Origin: Diplolepis rosae
Lineage: Eukaryota; Arthropoda; Insecta; Hymenoptera; Diplolepididae
Assembly: GCA_030998225.1 (NCBI GenBank)
Contig: JAPYXD010000742.1
Location: forward strand, 372,001 to 436,000
DNA length: 64,000 nt
Direction: 5' to 3'
A model generated the notes under the pieces. The model did no database searches, was not told the DNA's origin, and was given only the letters and a program-made list of their open reading frames with translations. A program made the translations under genes and the position numbers. Below are positions 42,879 to 53,274 of this stretch, in pieces (position 1 is the first letter of the stretch; each line of letters begins with the position of its first letter).

Positions 42879-44942
42879 GTGTTATGTTGCCGATGCATCG
42901 AGTTCAGCATACAGGAACGGAGTCACCTTATGAACACAGGAAGGGGCGGCAAAGGAAGGAGACCGTCCTGGAACACAAAACGACTCAGAAAAGACAAGCT
43001 CCGGGAATATCTCGAAGAAACCAGGCTCATAGATGAGCTCGGTTGGGCGAAGTCTGATGGATCGTTGGGAGACACATTGCGGACGATGGGGTGGAAAGTG
43101 GTCGCAGTACATGACCACTCAATGTCTGGTTGGGGGCACACGCGTACCACGAACTCGATGTACTGGTCGAATGTGAAGTTGTCTGTCCTACGTCGCATGC
43201 CTCAAAGCACGGTAGAAATACACGTGCTCAAAGGGTACTTCTCTGCTGCTCAAGGCAAGGAAAACAGCTAAAACAGCTCTGACACAAAGCAGAAAGAAAA
43301 GTCGACTTCAGTGTTGGAAAGTCTTGATTGGTGAAGTCGAATAGGACGCATGGGGTCTCGCCATCGAAATAATTACCAAGAGATTGGTGACTAAAGGAAA
43401 TACGATCGGCCTGGACAATCCCGATCGAGTCAAGCACATCCTGCGAAGCTTGATTCCACAAGTAGAGTCATTCCATAAGCAGGATCAAAGAGCCTGCATG
43501 GTCCGGTGCATAGAGCTTTTCACTCTCGAAGAAATAAAGAGAGCGGGTTTATGAGCAACAGGATGGTGATTTACGATGACAAAAATGGTCTCTCAAAGAT
43601 GAGATAACATGTGGTGCCCCTCAGGGTTCGCGGGTAGTGAAAGACGTCAGTGAAGACGTCGGAATCCTGGAGCTGACGATCAATGAGAGTGTGTGGTGGG
43701 CAAAGCGTTGGTTGGATAGTAGAGGCCTGAAAATGTCCCCTAAAATGGCCGAGGCTTTGCTGTTCATGGATAGGGGATCCTTTCAGCCCCGAAGATTTTT
43801 CTCAGGAAATACGAAGTCGTGTGGAAGAAGAGTATCAAGTACCTTAGAGTACAGTTGGATCACAGGCTTAGCTTCGGCCAAAATCTGCTTGTCACAAATG
43901 CCAAACTCATTCAATGTGGAGCTAAATTGGCTCTGCTCATGCCCAATATTGGTGGACCCTGGGAAGCCAAGAGAAGACTGGTGGCGAGCGTGGTGCACAC
44001 GAAGTTGCTTTATGCAGCCCCGGTCTGGGCAAGTGCCCTTAGCAACCATGTTATCCAGAAAAAGCAATTCTCGGCACAGAGAGGAGCGGCGCTAAGAATA
44101 GTCTCAGCATACCGAACTGTGTTGACGAGTGCTGTATTGATCCTGGCGAGCGTTCTGCCAATAGACTTATTGGCGAAGGAAAGGCAGGAGACCGTTCAGC
44201 TCCGCAAGGAGCTCACCTGTTTTACAAACCAACAGATAAACGTTCGAGCGAAGGATGATATACGTAAGGAACGAAGATATGAACACACCGACTATCCTCA
44301 GAGCTTGCCACCTGGCTGTACATAAAGCACGGAGAAGTCGGCTTATACGTGGTGTAAGCACTCTCAGGCCATGGCTGTTTCAACGCGTAACTGAGGCGCT
44401 TCAAGAAGAGATACGAGGAGATGTGTTGCTACTGCGACTTCCCTGTGGATAATGCGGAGCACGCTCTCTTCATCTGTGATAAGTGGGGCGTGGCAAGGAA
44501 GGCCGTTGGTCGGGTGGTGGGTGCTGAGGTCATTCCTGACACAATGGTCCCTATCATGCTCCAGTCTGAGGGTACCTGGAAGCATATCAAGTCATGCATC
44601 ACATTAGTGATGAGGTAGAGCATTCTCGATGGGTGTAAGGACGGCAGCAATGGAAGGGCTGGTGAAAATCGCATTGAGGCCTGCATTCACGGTCACTCGT
44701 CCCGGGCTGGCCGAGCTTCCTCGTCCCGTAAGGGGGGGGGGGGGCTTGCTTAGATGGCGCGGTGCCTTGGTTTCGCTGAACAAGCTTGCGTGCGCGAGGA
44801 GAGGCCTTGGTCAAATGAATGACGAAAGAGTCCCATAATATGGTTCGGATGAGGGGTTTTTAGTTTTTACAGGTATGCCTAGATTCGTCCTAGGAGAGTC
44901 CTGTACTACGTCTTTAAACGATTTAGCCATTTTGTCCTCACA
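42879..44942 (+). mobile_element. R1-clade non-LTR retrotransposon, copy C (5' truncated, decayed)
   Basis: Plus-strand copy of the same family as copy E. It starts at the end of the endonuclease domain (RCIEF, then WNTKRLRKDKLREYLEETRL and IDELGW at 42879-43271), skips part of RT, resumes with VGILELTINESVWWAKRW and the RNase-like C-terminal region (ANIGGPWEAK, KLLYAAPVWA), and ends with CCYCDFPVDNAEHALFICDK (44421-44618). Its 3' UTR has a G13 run at 44732-44744. It ends at GTCCTCACA without a poly(A) tail, directly against a mariner relic. Multiple frameshifts and deletions. Confidence 0.9.
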
Positions 44943-44944
44943 AT

Positions 44945-45245
44945 GGAAGGGGGCAGACTCTTCAAAAGCTTGGGTCAAACTGGTGGAGCATTTATTTGCA
45001 GTGAGCCCTTTTTTATAATCATACAAAGTTATTGCACGATAATCACGTGTGATGTGATCTGTGGTGTTTCTAATTCAACGCAATAATGAAGACCAGTGTT
45101 TCTTTTTCTATATTGACACTACAAGTTTTACCACCTTATATGCATACACTCAGTGAACACCGCTTTTTCAAATGTGGTATACTATATAAATTGATTTCAC
45201 TTTATTGCAGCCCTGCTAAAAACTTTTGCAGCTACCGATGTATAA
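44945..45245 (-). mobile_element. mariner-family relic, related to copy 1 (right end)
   Basis: Matches 14140-14450 closely: AAAAGCTTGGGTCAAACTGG, GGTGGAGCATTTATTTGCAG, and the end GCTAAAAACTTTTGCAGCTA, the mariner terminal repeat next to TA. The minus strand encodes the N-terminal YDYKKGLTANKCSTSLTQAF of the transposase. Confidence 0.78.
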
Positions 45246-46228
45246 AGGTTTCTCTATTTTTTTATGGTTAAAATTATTATTTCTTTAGCAAACTTAAAAA
45301 ATTTGGTCAATTATTACAAGGTTCAATTCACGTCAAAATATACAAATACACATTACTTTGATTTCTCATAAAGGTAATTATATACGATATAAAATATATT
45401 TCCCGCGTTTAAATCTACTGATCAAGCATATGTTTGGTCATAGCATTTTGCATATTGGTAACTCCTGAGACTCGGGTGCAATTGTTACATATTATTTCAT
45501 TGAATTGATGAGTTTGAAAAAATATGAAAGCATTCTTGTAAATAAATACCTGATGCAGATAATAATAATAATAAAATAAAAAAAATATTTCAAGCATAAG
45601 GTTGCCGTACACATATTTCTAATGTGGATTACAGTTGATAAATAATTTTGTTGTATAAACAAAATTGAACATTTTTTGTACTTGATTATTCCACAGTGTA
45701 CAATAATTACTACTTATAATTAGGAAAATGTTTATCTGTATATTATTAATTCTATGGTGGTGAACTTATTTACAAGCTTGTGTCAAAAATAAAGGAATCG
45801 TATCTAAAACAGCCAATTTTATAACATTGTTAAAAGGAATAAACCTTATTGACAAGTCATTTCTAGCATTCAAAAGGTAAATGGGTATAATAAAAGTTCA
45901 TGATAATTTTTGTCAACTTGATTATGATATGTTACCTTTAAAGTAAAGTGGAACAATAAATGTTTTACCTCGTTTTAAACTCCAAATTTTTACTTGTATA
46001 GTATAGTATAGTATTTATTCGTTCATATTTACTAATGTCATTATAGTTCAGCAGTAGTTATTTTTTAATATATAATAGCATATATATTAGCATATATATT
46101 AGCATATTATAATATACAGGATGGATATTCATCTTGAGGCTTCAAAATATCTCAACAAATATGAATTATACTCGAAATATTGGTGGAAGTATGGAGGAAA
46201 GCCTTATAAAAGGGTAATTACTTAGCTA
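45246..46228. other. AT-rich spacer with two short tandem repeats
   Basis: ATAGT pentamer repeats at about 46000-46015 and three copies of CATATATATTAG at 46079-46115. No genes recognised. Confidence 0.55.
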
Positions 46229-47033
46229 TTAGGTGCGCAACTAAGTTCCCGCTGTTTGTCAATAGATGGCTCCAGCACTAAGTGTTGGTCGATTTTGACA
46301 TATCCAAAACGTCATGAACCAAGCTTAGACAATTGGTAAACAAACCCTTTTGACACATTAGTGATTTTTTTTTGGCGTCATATACTTTTGACTGTGTGAA
46401 ACTGTCTAATTTTGTGTCAAATAATCGTCATTTACGGGACGTGTTGATTTTCTTCTTTAATTCGAAGAAAACGGTGGCTGAAACGCATCGAGAGCCCCAA
46501 AAAGTTTACGTAAATGCTGCTCTAAGTGAAACAATGTGCTGTTGAAACCGAACGAAACCATCACTGGGCAACGGTATCGAACGCAATTGATGCCTTCGAG
46601 CCGAGCACTGCGCGAAAAACGGCCACAATACGAGCCGAGGCACTAAAAAGTGATTCTACACCATGACAACGCTTAGCCTCACGTTTCGAAACCCGTTAAA
46701 TCCTACCTGGAAACGCTCAAATGGGGAGTCCTACTCACCCGCCGTATTTCCCAGATATTGCGCCGTCCAATTATTACTTGTTCCGGTCGATGGCACATGG
46801 TCTGCCTGATCAACAGTTTCGCTCATATGAAGACATCGAAAAATGTCTTGATTCGTGGATAGCTACAAAAGATGAACACTTTAACCGTAAAGGTATTCTA
46901 GCTCTACCAGAAAGATGGGCAAAAGTTGTAGCTAACGATAGGCAATGTTTTGAATGATTCATTTGTAACCATTTCTTCACAATAAAGTTGCATTTTCATC
47001 AAAAAAACATCGGGAACTTAGTTGCGCACCTAA
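46229..47033 (+). mobile_element. mariner element, copy 4, internally deleted, with clean ends
   Basis: Terminal inverted repeats TTAGGTGCGCAACTAAGTTC and GAACTTAGTTGCGCACCTAA, perfect over at least 22 bases, flanked by TA. 805 bp. It retains the two ends of a transposase gene, so a central deletion of about 500 bp is likely. Confidence 0.93.
46430..46957 (+). pseudogene. mariner transposase relic (copy 4)
   Basis: N-terminal part near 46430-46510 reads NNRHLRDVLIFFFNSKKTVA, the mariner helix-turn-helix opening. After a gap, 46721-46957 reads HPPYFPDIAPSNYYLFRSMA and continues through RSYEDIEKCLDSWIATKDEH to LPERWAKVVANDRQCFE, the standard C-terminus including the third catalytic Asp (FPDIAP). 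The catalytic core between is missing. Confidence 0.9.
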
Positions 47034-47309
47034 TATATGAGGGGGCGCTATAAACGCGTTCATTCCTATGAACGGAAAAGGATGTTTTTTCACAAGTGGC
47101 GGTGTTAAAAATAAGTCGAGGCGTGAATGATGAACCCTGCAAACGGATACTGCCCCTGCTGCATGAAGGGCACGCTATTAACGCGATCAACCCTATGAAT
47201 GAAGATGTATGTACGTTTACGCCAACGAGATCTTAACCAATGGAATATAATTGGGAGAGAAGACCCTATAATTGTACGCTCTTATGAATAGATGGCTTTT
47301 TACTCAAAG
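47034..47309. repeat. Two diverged ~33-bp direct repeats
   Basis: GGGCGCTATAAACGCGTTCA near 47044 and GGCACGCTATTAACGCGATC near 47168 share their flanks (CCTATGAA). Their origin is unknown. Confidence 0.45.
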
Positions 47310-48985
47310 GTAGATAAAAAGTAGCCGAATTTAGTGCTGGAAGGACCAGATCAGTGTGATCGATAAAGTCCCATGGGATCTCACCATGAAAATAGTTACC
47401 AAGAGATTGGTGACTAGAAGAAAGAGCCCCAGACTGGACCTGTCAATCGAGTCAGGCATATGGTGCACAGCCTGTTTCCATGGATGGAATCATTCACACG
47501 AGACGACTCAAGTTCCTGCATAGCACGGTGTAAAGAGCTTCGCGTACGACCCACTTTTCGTGTGTGCTGCCGAAGATGTCGGGATCCTGGAGCTGAGAAT
47601 CAATGAAAGTCTGTGGCGAGTAAAACGTTGGTGAGACAGAAAAAGCCTTGAAATCCTTGAGGTACCCAAGGATTATTCTGGGTGAACACTAAGTCGTGTG
47701 CACAGAGAGGTGTAGTGATAAGTATTATCTTAGCATATTGAACTGTGTAGACGTGTGCGGTGTTAATCTTCGCGAACATATTGCCAATAGACTTACCTGC
47801 ACAAACAGCGAACAGGAAATTACTCACAAGAAGAAAGCCATAAGCAAGGATGCCAGTCACAGACTCATCGAGAGACCGTAGAAGAGATGGCATGCTGAGC
47901 AGACCGGGAGATACACATCGTCTAATCCCGGAGCTTGCCAACTGGCTGGAGAGAAAGCACAGTAAGGTCAGCTTTAACCTGTCGCAAACGCTTTCGGGTC
48001 TGCAGCATTCAAGAATAGCGACTTCTTCCAGGCTAGTACATTTATCGAAAAAATTACAGTTCGTGATTTAAAAATATGAATTGCATCTTTACACTTCTTA
48101 ATGATGCCGTCCTTGCCTAATTACAATAAAAACCTAAACTTTAAATTTAAACTCAAATATCATCTATCTTTTTTGGTCAAGTCATGATAAAAAGAGACAT
48201 GTTTGACCTAAACTTTCAAGTTTTTATTGTATATTGAAAAAGACTCTAACGTGTCTCTTTCTAACAAAATTTGACAAAAAAATCCAAGCGATCATTCGAG
48301 TTAAGATTGAGAGTCTTCTGTCTGCTTCATTATCTTTATGGCGCGATGCATTACACTGCTATGAGATGGTACTCTTACGAAGTGTGAAGGTGCAATTCAC
48401 ATTCGCATATCGCCAACTGTCAATTTCTGGATATATATACTAACCTAGAAGAAGTCGCTATTTTTGAATGTTATAGAACTACGCTTTCTGGCCATGGCTG
48501 TTTTACCGAGTACCTAAAGCGCTCTAAGAAAAAGAACGATGAGGCGTGTAGCTACTGCAGTTCCCCTATGGACGATACCGAGCACGTATTCTTCGTTTAC
48601 AGCAGGTGGAGCGTGACAGGAAGATCTGTTTGCTGATGCGGTGAGTGTTTAACTCATTCCCGATGCGATGTTTCCTCTGATGCTCTAGTCTGAGGAGTCG
48701 TGGAAGCACATCAAGTCCTTCATCACACAAATGATGAGGACTAAGGATCTCGATAGGTATATGGAGTAGCAGTAATAAGGTGGGCTAGTAAGAAAAGTAC
48801 TCTTGAGTTTTACACTTTCGGTAACGTGCCTCGGGTCGACAGGCTGTTTCGCCATGGGGGGGGGGAGTTGTCTCCGCCACCAGGTGCGATTTTTCTGTCC
48901 GTTGATCGTGGGTGTGTGGCTGGGATGGTAGATTTCGGGTGAACGGATGACGAAAAATTGTACGCGATTTAAAGCTGGAACATTT
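47310..48985 (+). mobile_element. R1-clade non-LTR retrotransposon, copy D (decayed)
   Basis: Plus-strand fragments aligned with copy E: AKEITKRLVTRRKS region (47390-47430), GILELRINESLWRVKRW (about 47580-47640), RLIPELANWLERKHSKVSFN (47850-48000), the alternating Cys region (48540-48610) and the 3' UTR with a G10 run at 48856-48865. A MITE (47996-48480) is inserted in it. It is the most degraded copy after the B fragment. Confidence 0.8.
47996..48480. mobile_element. MITE with 8-bp target duplication inserted in R1 copy D
   Basis: Inverted ends share CATTCAA(G/A)AATAGCGACT and continue through TCTTC for at least 30 bases. The flanking host sequence ACGCTTTC is duplicated at 47988-47995 and 48481-48488; aligned to copy E the target is a single site in the region encoding ALSGHGC. 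An 8-bp duplication fits hAT or P superfamilies. 485 bp, noncoding. Confidence 0.88.
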
Positions 48986-49379
48986 TTTTGTACAATGCGT
49001 ATTTCTTAAGGTATTTTGATGCATCAAAATAAAAAAACTCACCCTGTATAATAGCATCTAGAGCAAAACTTCACATAACTTATCATTTCCCACACACTCC
49101 TATGTTGTAATTTAAAATTTTGGGTCATTTAAGCAAACAGAAAAAATTGCCAACAAATTAGATCTATCGATTTGGACACCTATAACTCAAAATTAATTTG
49201 GTAAACGGGATGGTTGATAGACCTCTTTCTATACAAACTACATGCACGGTAAGTGGCATATTTCTTATATTGCTGTTATACAAGTGTCTCAAACAATTCT
49301 GACTCGTTGAGCTTGCTCAAATACTTTCTCTACATAAAAGGACTAGTTGAACCTAGTAGAAATGGAAGTCTAATTAGTG
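48986..49379. other. No recognised genes; possible transposon end
   Basis: The sequence ACTCACCCTGTATAATAG near 49035 resembles a transposon terminus (inverted ATACAGG at about 46124). Otherwise AT-rich. Confidence 0.4.
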
Positions 49380-49765
49380 CAAGTTGGTTAGTGTCATGTA
49401 ATTGCTAAGCTGAAACAAGAATATATTTTTTTTCAGCTTGGTGTAACGTGAAATAACAAGAAGTAGGCGAACTGGTTTCAACTTAGCTAACGATGCCAAA
49501 TTGAAATTCGAAGTTCGCTTCGGTAGACGGTAACAACGTATCTAACTGAACTTGAAACTATAAGTAGACGACAGACTGATTTCAGTTTGACTGTTAATGT
49601 CGATTTGGAATTCCAAGTGGTCTCCAGTAGACGGTTTAAATTTACTTGACTCAGTTTGGAATTACATGTAGACGACAAGCTGGTTTTTACTTGGCTGATG
49701 ATGAACTCGAATAGGAATTCCAAGTTTACTCCAGTGAATAGTCGTGAAATTATGATTCCTATTTT
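49380..49765. repeat. Degenerate ~115-bp tandem array with ACTTGGAATTCCAAGT-like palindromes
   Basis: Three to four units, each with GTAGACGACA(A/G)(A/G)CTG, GTTT(G/A)ACT and TTGGAATTCCAAGT. The long minus-strand frame over it (49487-49789) arises from the repeat. Related in style and palindrome to the array at 59592-60330. Confidence 0.65.
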
Positions 49766-49830
49766 TTGAATGGCATTATTTAGAAACATTGCTTATGGCG
49801 GGGAAAAATCATGTATGCAGTTTTATGGTT

Positions 49831-52650
49831 TTTTTTTTTTTTTTTTTTTTTTGGTGAGGAGGAAAAATGGCAAAATCTTTTATAGACGTTGTACAGGACT
49901 CTCCTAGGACGGGTCTAGGCATACCTGTTAAAACCAAAAAACCCCCTCTCTCGAACCAATACACCACCCGCGGAACCGCCTTTCGGCTTTAAACTTCACG
50001 GGTGGTTGGTTCCATTAAAGTCGCGTACGACTCTTCCGTCATCCGTTCGCCCGGAACTTCCACCCGCGGCCACACGCCCAATAGGATAACCGACTAGCCG
50101 CGCCACCCAGGGGAGAAACAAACAGATCCCCCCCCCCCCCCCGAACGACGCGGACATTCAAGTCTACCCGAGACGCAGGACCGCGGGTGCCGGCCCCGAT
50201 GCGATTTCTACTGGCCATCCCCGTTGTTTCGCTCTCGACGCCCATCAAGCTCTCTCGTCTTCATCACAAGTGTGACGAATGACTCGATGAGCGTCCAGAA
50301 CCGTTCAGACTGGAGCATGAGGGGGACCATCGTGTCAGGAGTAAGTTCGGAACCCACCGCCTGTCCGAGGACCTCCCTAGCCACACCCCATTTTGCGCAG
50401 ACGAAGAGTGCGTGCTCTGCGTTATCCACCGGGGAATCGCAGTAGCAACACGTCTCCTCGTCTCTCTTCTTAAAGCGCCTCAGGTACGCGTTAAAACAGC
50501 CATGGCCCGAGAGCGCTTGTGCCAAGTAAAAGCCGACTTCCCCGTGCTTTCTGTTCAGCCAGGTGGCGAGCTCCGGGATCAGGCGGTAGGTCCACCTCCC
50601 TGTCTGCTCACCATGCCATCTCATCTGCCATTTCTCGACGAGTCTGCGCCTTCCATCCTTGCGGATGGCCTCCTTTGCGCGAGCGATTTCCTGCAGGTCG
50701 GCGCAGGTAAGCTCCTTGCGAAGCTGAAAGGTTTCCTGCCTTTCCTCCGCCAATAAATCTATTGGCGGGACGCTCGCCAGGACCAGCACAGCGCTCGTCG
50801 AGATAGTTCTATATGCCGAAACTATTCTCAGCGCGACAAGTCTCTGCGCCGAGAACAGCTTCTTCTGGATAGCATGGTTTTGCAAGGCATTGGCCCAGAC
50901 CGGAGCTGCATAAAGCAGCTTCGAATGGACCACGCTCGCCACCAATCTTCTTTTCGCTTCCCTGGGTCCACCAATGTTTGGCATAAGCCGGGCCAAGTTT
51001 GCTCCACATTGGATGGCTTTGGCGGCTGCGATCTTTAGGTGTTCGCCAAAGCTAAGCCTACGATCCAGCTGCACCCCCAGGTACTTAATGCTTGTTTTCC
51101 ACTCGACTTTATGCTCTCCGAGAACGATCCTCGGGTATTGGAAGGATCTCCTGTCCGTAACGAGCAAAGCCTCGGTTTTCTCAGGGGCCATTTTAAGACC
51201 TCTGCCATCCAACCAGCGCTTCGCTCGCCACAAACTTTCATTGATCCTCAGCTCTAGGATTCCGACGTCGTCAGCGGCGCACACGACAAGTGCGTCATCC
51301 GCGAAGCCGACGATGCTCGTTCCAGCAGGCAGGTCCATGCGCAGGAAATCGTCGTACATGACGTTCCAAACGAGTGGACCCACCCGCGACCCTTGAGGGG
51401 CGCCACATGTCATCTCCTCCTTGAGAGACCATGTGTCGCCCTCATATATCACCCACCTGTCGCTCAGATAGTCATCTATCATTCGCAACAGGTAGTCTGG
51501 AACCTTTTTCCGCACCATCGCCTCGATGCAGATGTTCCATCTCGCGGTATTGAACGCATTGCGTATGTCAATGCTAATCAACGCACAGAATCCCTTACGC
51601 TTACCAGTTCCTTTTCTTGCATTTGTGGCGATGTTAACCACAGCTTGGATGGCGTCCACAGTGGACCTGCCTTTCCTGAATCCGAACTGGTTTTCCGAGA
51701 GCCCGTTCTCCCCGACCAAGAGAGCCTGAAGCCGTTGTAGAATCAACTCCTCCAGAAGCTTCCCCATCGTATCCAATAAGCATATTGGTCTATACGACGA
51801 GGCAACCCCTAGAGGTTTGTTGCCCTTCCTCAGCAGGACCAACCTCTGCTTCTTCCAATCTGCGAAGAACCTGCCCTTCCGAAGACAGGAGTTAAAGGCT
51901 TCTAGGAGGATCTCTGGGTACGCCCCGATCACCTCTTTGAGGATCTCGTTCGGCACCCCGTCGATACCCGGCGCTGTATTTGCCTTAAGCCTTCCACCCG
52001 CTCTCTTTAGTTCTTCGAGAGTGAAGAGTTCTTCGCGCCGGACCACGCAGGAACTTCGGTCCTGTCTTTGGAACGGCTCCACGTGTGGAAACAAGCTACG
52101 CACAATGTACTGGACTCGATCGGGATTATCCAGGCCCGGGGTCTTTCTTCTAGCCACCAATCTCTTGGTGACTATTTTGAAGGCGAGACCCCATGGGTTC
52201 TTCTCGACCTCACCGATCAAGTCTTTCCAGCATATGCCTCGCCTCAAAGCTGTTTTTGCCCCTTTCCATGCCTCGTGCAGCGTAGCATCCCCCTTTGAAC
52301 GGGTGAATTTTCGCCGCGCTGCGAGGCATTCTCGACGTAGGGCTGCCAACTGGTCGTTCCACCAGTACATCGAACCCTTGGCTTGCCTGTGCTCACGGCG
52401 AGGCATCGAGTAGTCGCAAGCCGCGACCACCTTCTGCCTCACCGAGCGCACAGCAGCTTCAAACGACCCAGCAGGGCAGACCCAACCAAGCTCATGGATG
52501 AGCCTGGTTTCTTCGAGGTGTTCGCGAAGTCTTTCCCTGCTGAGTCGTTTCGTGTTCCAGGAGGGGCTGCTTCCTTCGCCGCCCCTACCCTTATCTACCG
52601 CCTGACACCGTTGTTCTAGTGTGAATTCGATGCAACGGTGGTCACTCAAG
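49831..52650 (-). mobile_element. R1-clade non-LTR retrotransposon, copy E (young, 5' truncated)
   Basis: Flanked by a perfect 14-bp target duplication GCAGTTTTATGGTT at 49817-49830 and 52651-52664. The 3' end (low coordinate) has a poly(A) of 22 on the minus strand (T run 49831-49852), then a ~355-base 3' UTR with a G15 run (C 50128-50142), then one unbroken frame. 5' truncation falls in the endonuclease domain. This is the expected product of target-primed reverse transcription, and the intact frame suggests recent insertion. Confidence 0.96.
50208..52649 (-). CDS. ORF2 C-terminal 813 codons: end of endonuclease, reverse transcriptase, zinc-finger tail
   Basis: Begins at a TTG codon with SDHRCIEF, the last conserved motif of the apurinic-type endonuclease, so it is the truncated continuation of a longer ORF2 and has no proper start. 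Residues ~215-460 are reverse transcriptase: KANTAPGIDGVPNEILK (223-239), SSYRPICLLDTMGKLLE, SENQFGFRKGRSTVDAI, motif A SIDIRNAF (Asp361), CGAPQGSRVGPL and the active-site FADD at 449-452. Residues ~735-752 hold the CCHC motif (CCYCDSPVDNAEHALFVC) typical of R1-clade tails. Cleanly open to the TGA at 50208. The promoter was lost with the 5' end, so expression would need host read-through. Confidence 0.93.
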   Translation of the reverse strand: MSDHRCIEFTLEQRCQAVDKGRGGEGSSPSWNTKRLSRERLREHLEETRLIHELGWVCPAGSFEAAVRSVRQKVVAACDYSMPRREHRQAKGSMYWWNDQLAALRRECLAARRKFTRSKGDATLHEAWKGAKTALRRGICWKDLIGEVEKNPWGLAFKIVTKRLVARRKTPGLDNPDRVQYIVRSLFPHVEPFQRQDRSSCVVRREELFTLEELKRAGGRLKANTAPGIDGVPNEILKEVIGAYPEILLEAFNSCLRKGRFFADWKKQRLVLLRKGNKPLGVASSYRPICLLDTMGKLLEELILQRLQALLVGENGLSENQFGFRKGRSTVDAIQAVVNIATNARKGTGKRKGFCALISIDIRNAFNTARWNICIEAMVRKKVPDYLLRMIDDYLSDRWVIYEGDTWSLKEEMTCGAPQGSRVGPLVWNVMYDDFLRMDLPAGTSIVGFADDALVVCAADDVGILELRINESLWRAKRWLDGRGLKMAPEKTEALLVTDRRSFQYPRIVLGEHKVEWKTSIKYLGVQLDRRLSFGEHLKIAAAKAIQCGANLARLMPNIGGPREAKRRLVASVVHSKLLYAAPVWANALQNHAIQKKLFSAQRLVALRIVSAYRTISTSAVLVLASVPPIDLLAEERQETFQLRKELTCADLQEIARAKEAIRKDGRRRLVEKWQMRWHGEQTGRWTYRLIPELATWLNRKHGEVGFYLAQALSGHGCFNAYLRRFKKRDEETCCYCDSPVDNAEHALFVCAKWGVAREVLGQAVGSELTPDTMVPLMLQSERFWTLIESFVTLVMKTRELDGRRERNNGDGQ

Positions 52651-52664
52651 GCAGTTTTATGGTT

Positions 52665-53274
52665 AACTTTTCGAATAAAAAATGAAATATTAATTATGCT
52701 TTTACAATTGAAATTACAAAATTTATTGGAATAAATGCATTTGGCATTCGAGATAAATTTCGAAAAAAAACTAGAAAGTGCTTTCGAACTATTAGTCAGT
52801 TCTATTGAATTGCAAAAATAACATCAAGCAACCACTTCCTGAAAAACCCTTTTGGAATGAATGACGTGCCTCCAAATAAACGGACCTGGGATACAAAAAA
52901 GTGGATAAATACAGTATATAATTGAAAAGTAGGGAATAGCAGAATACTACTAAAGTCTTCATCTGGATCTACAAGTTAACAAGAGCAAGCGAAAAGAAGT
53001 AACGTCTTTGGAGGAAAAAATATTAAAACTCGATTCCTAGACCGGTAAGAAGGCTTACATTGAAAACAATTTGAAAGTTCACATTTTTCAATGCTTGATT
53101 TTGCATTCGTTTTTGAATCCATGAAGTAACATATAAAAAGAGAGAAATTGAATAAATTTTTATCAACATCTAAAAATTTAATATGGTCACTCACAATTTT
53201 AAATAATATTCAAAAGATAATTAGACTTTCCATACCTCAAAACATGGAAACTTGAAAGACTTTACAATATTTTA
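52665..53274. other. No recognised features
   Basis: AT-rich sequence, short frames only. Confidence 0.5.

Noticed and set aside
42882..44686. Minus-strand frames over R1 copy C
   Set aside because: Reverse-strand shadows; the plus strand carries the RT and zinc motifs.
49487..49789. 100-codon minus-strand frame
   Set aside because: It is the translation of the ~115-bp tandem array.
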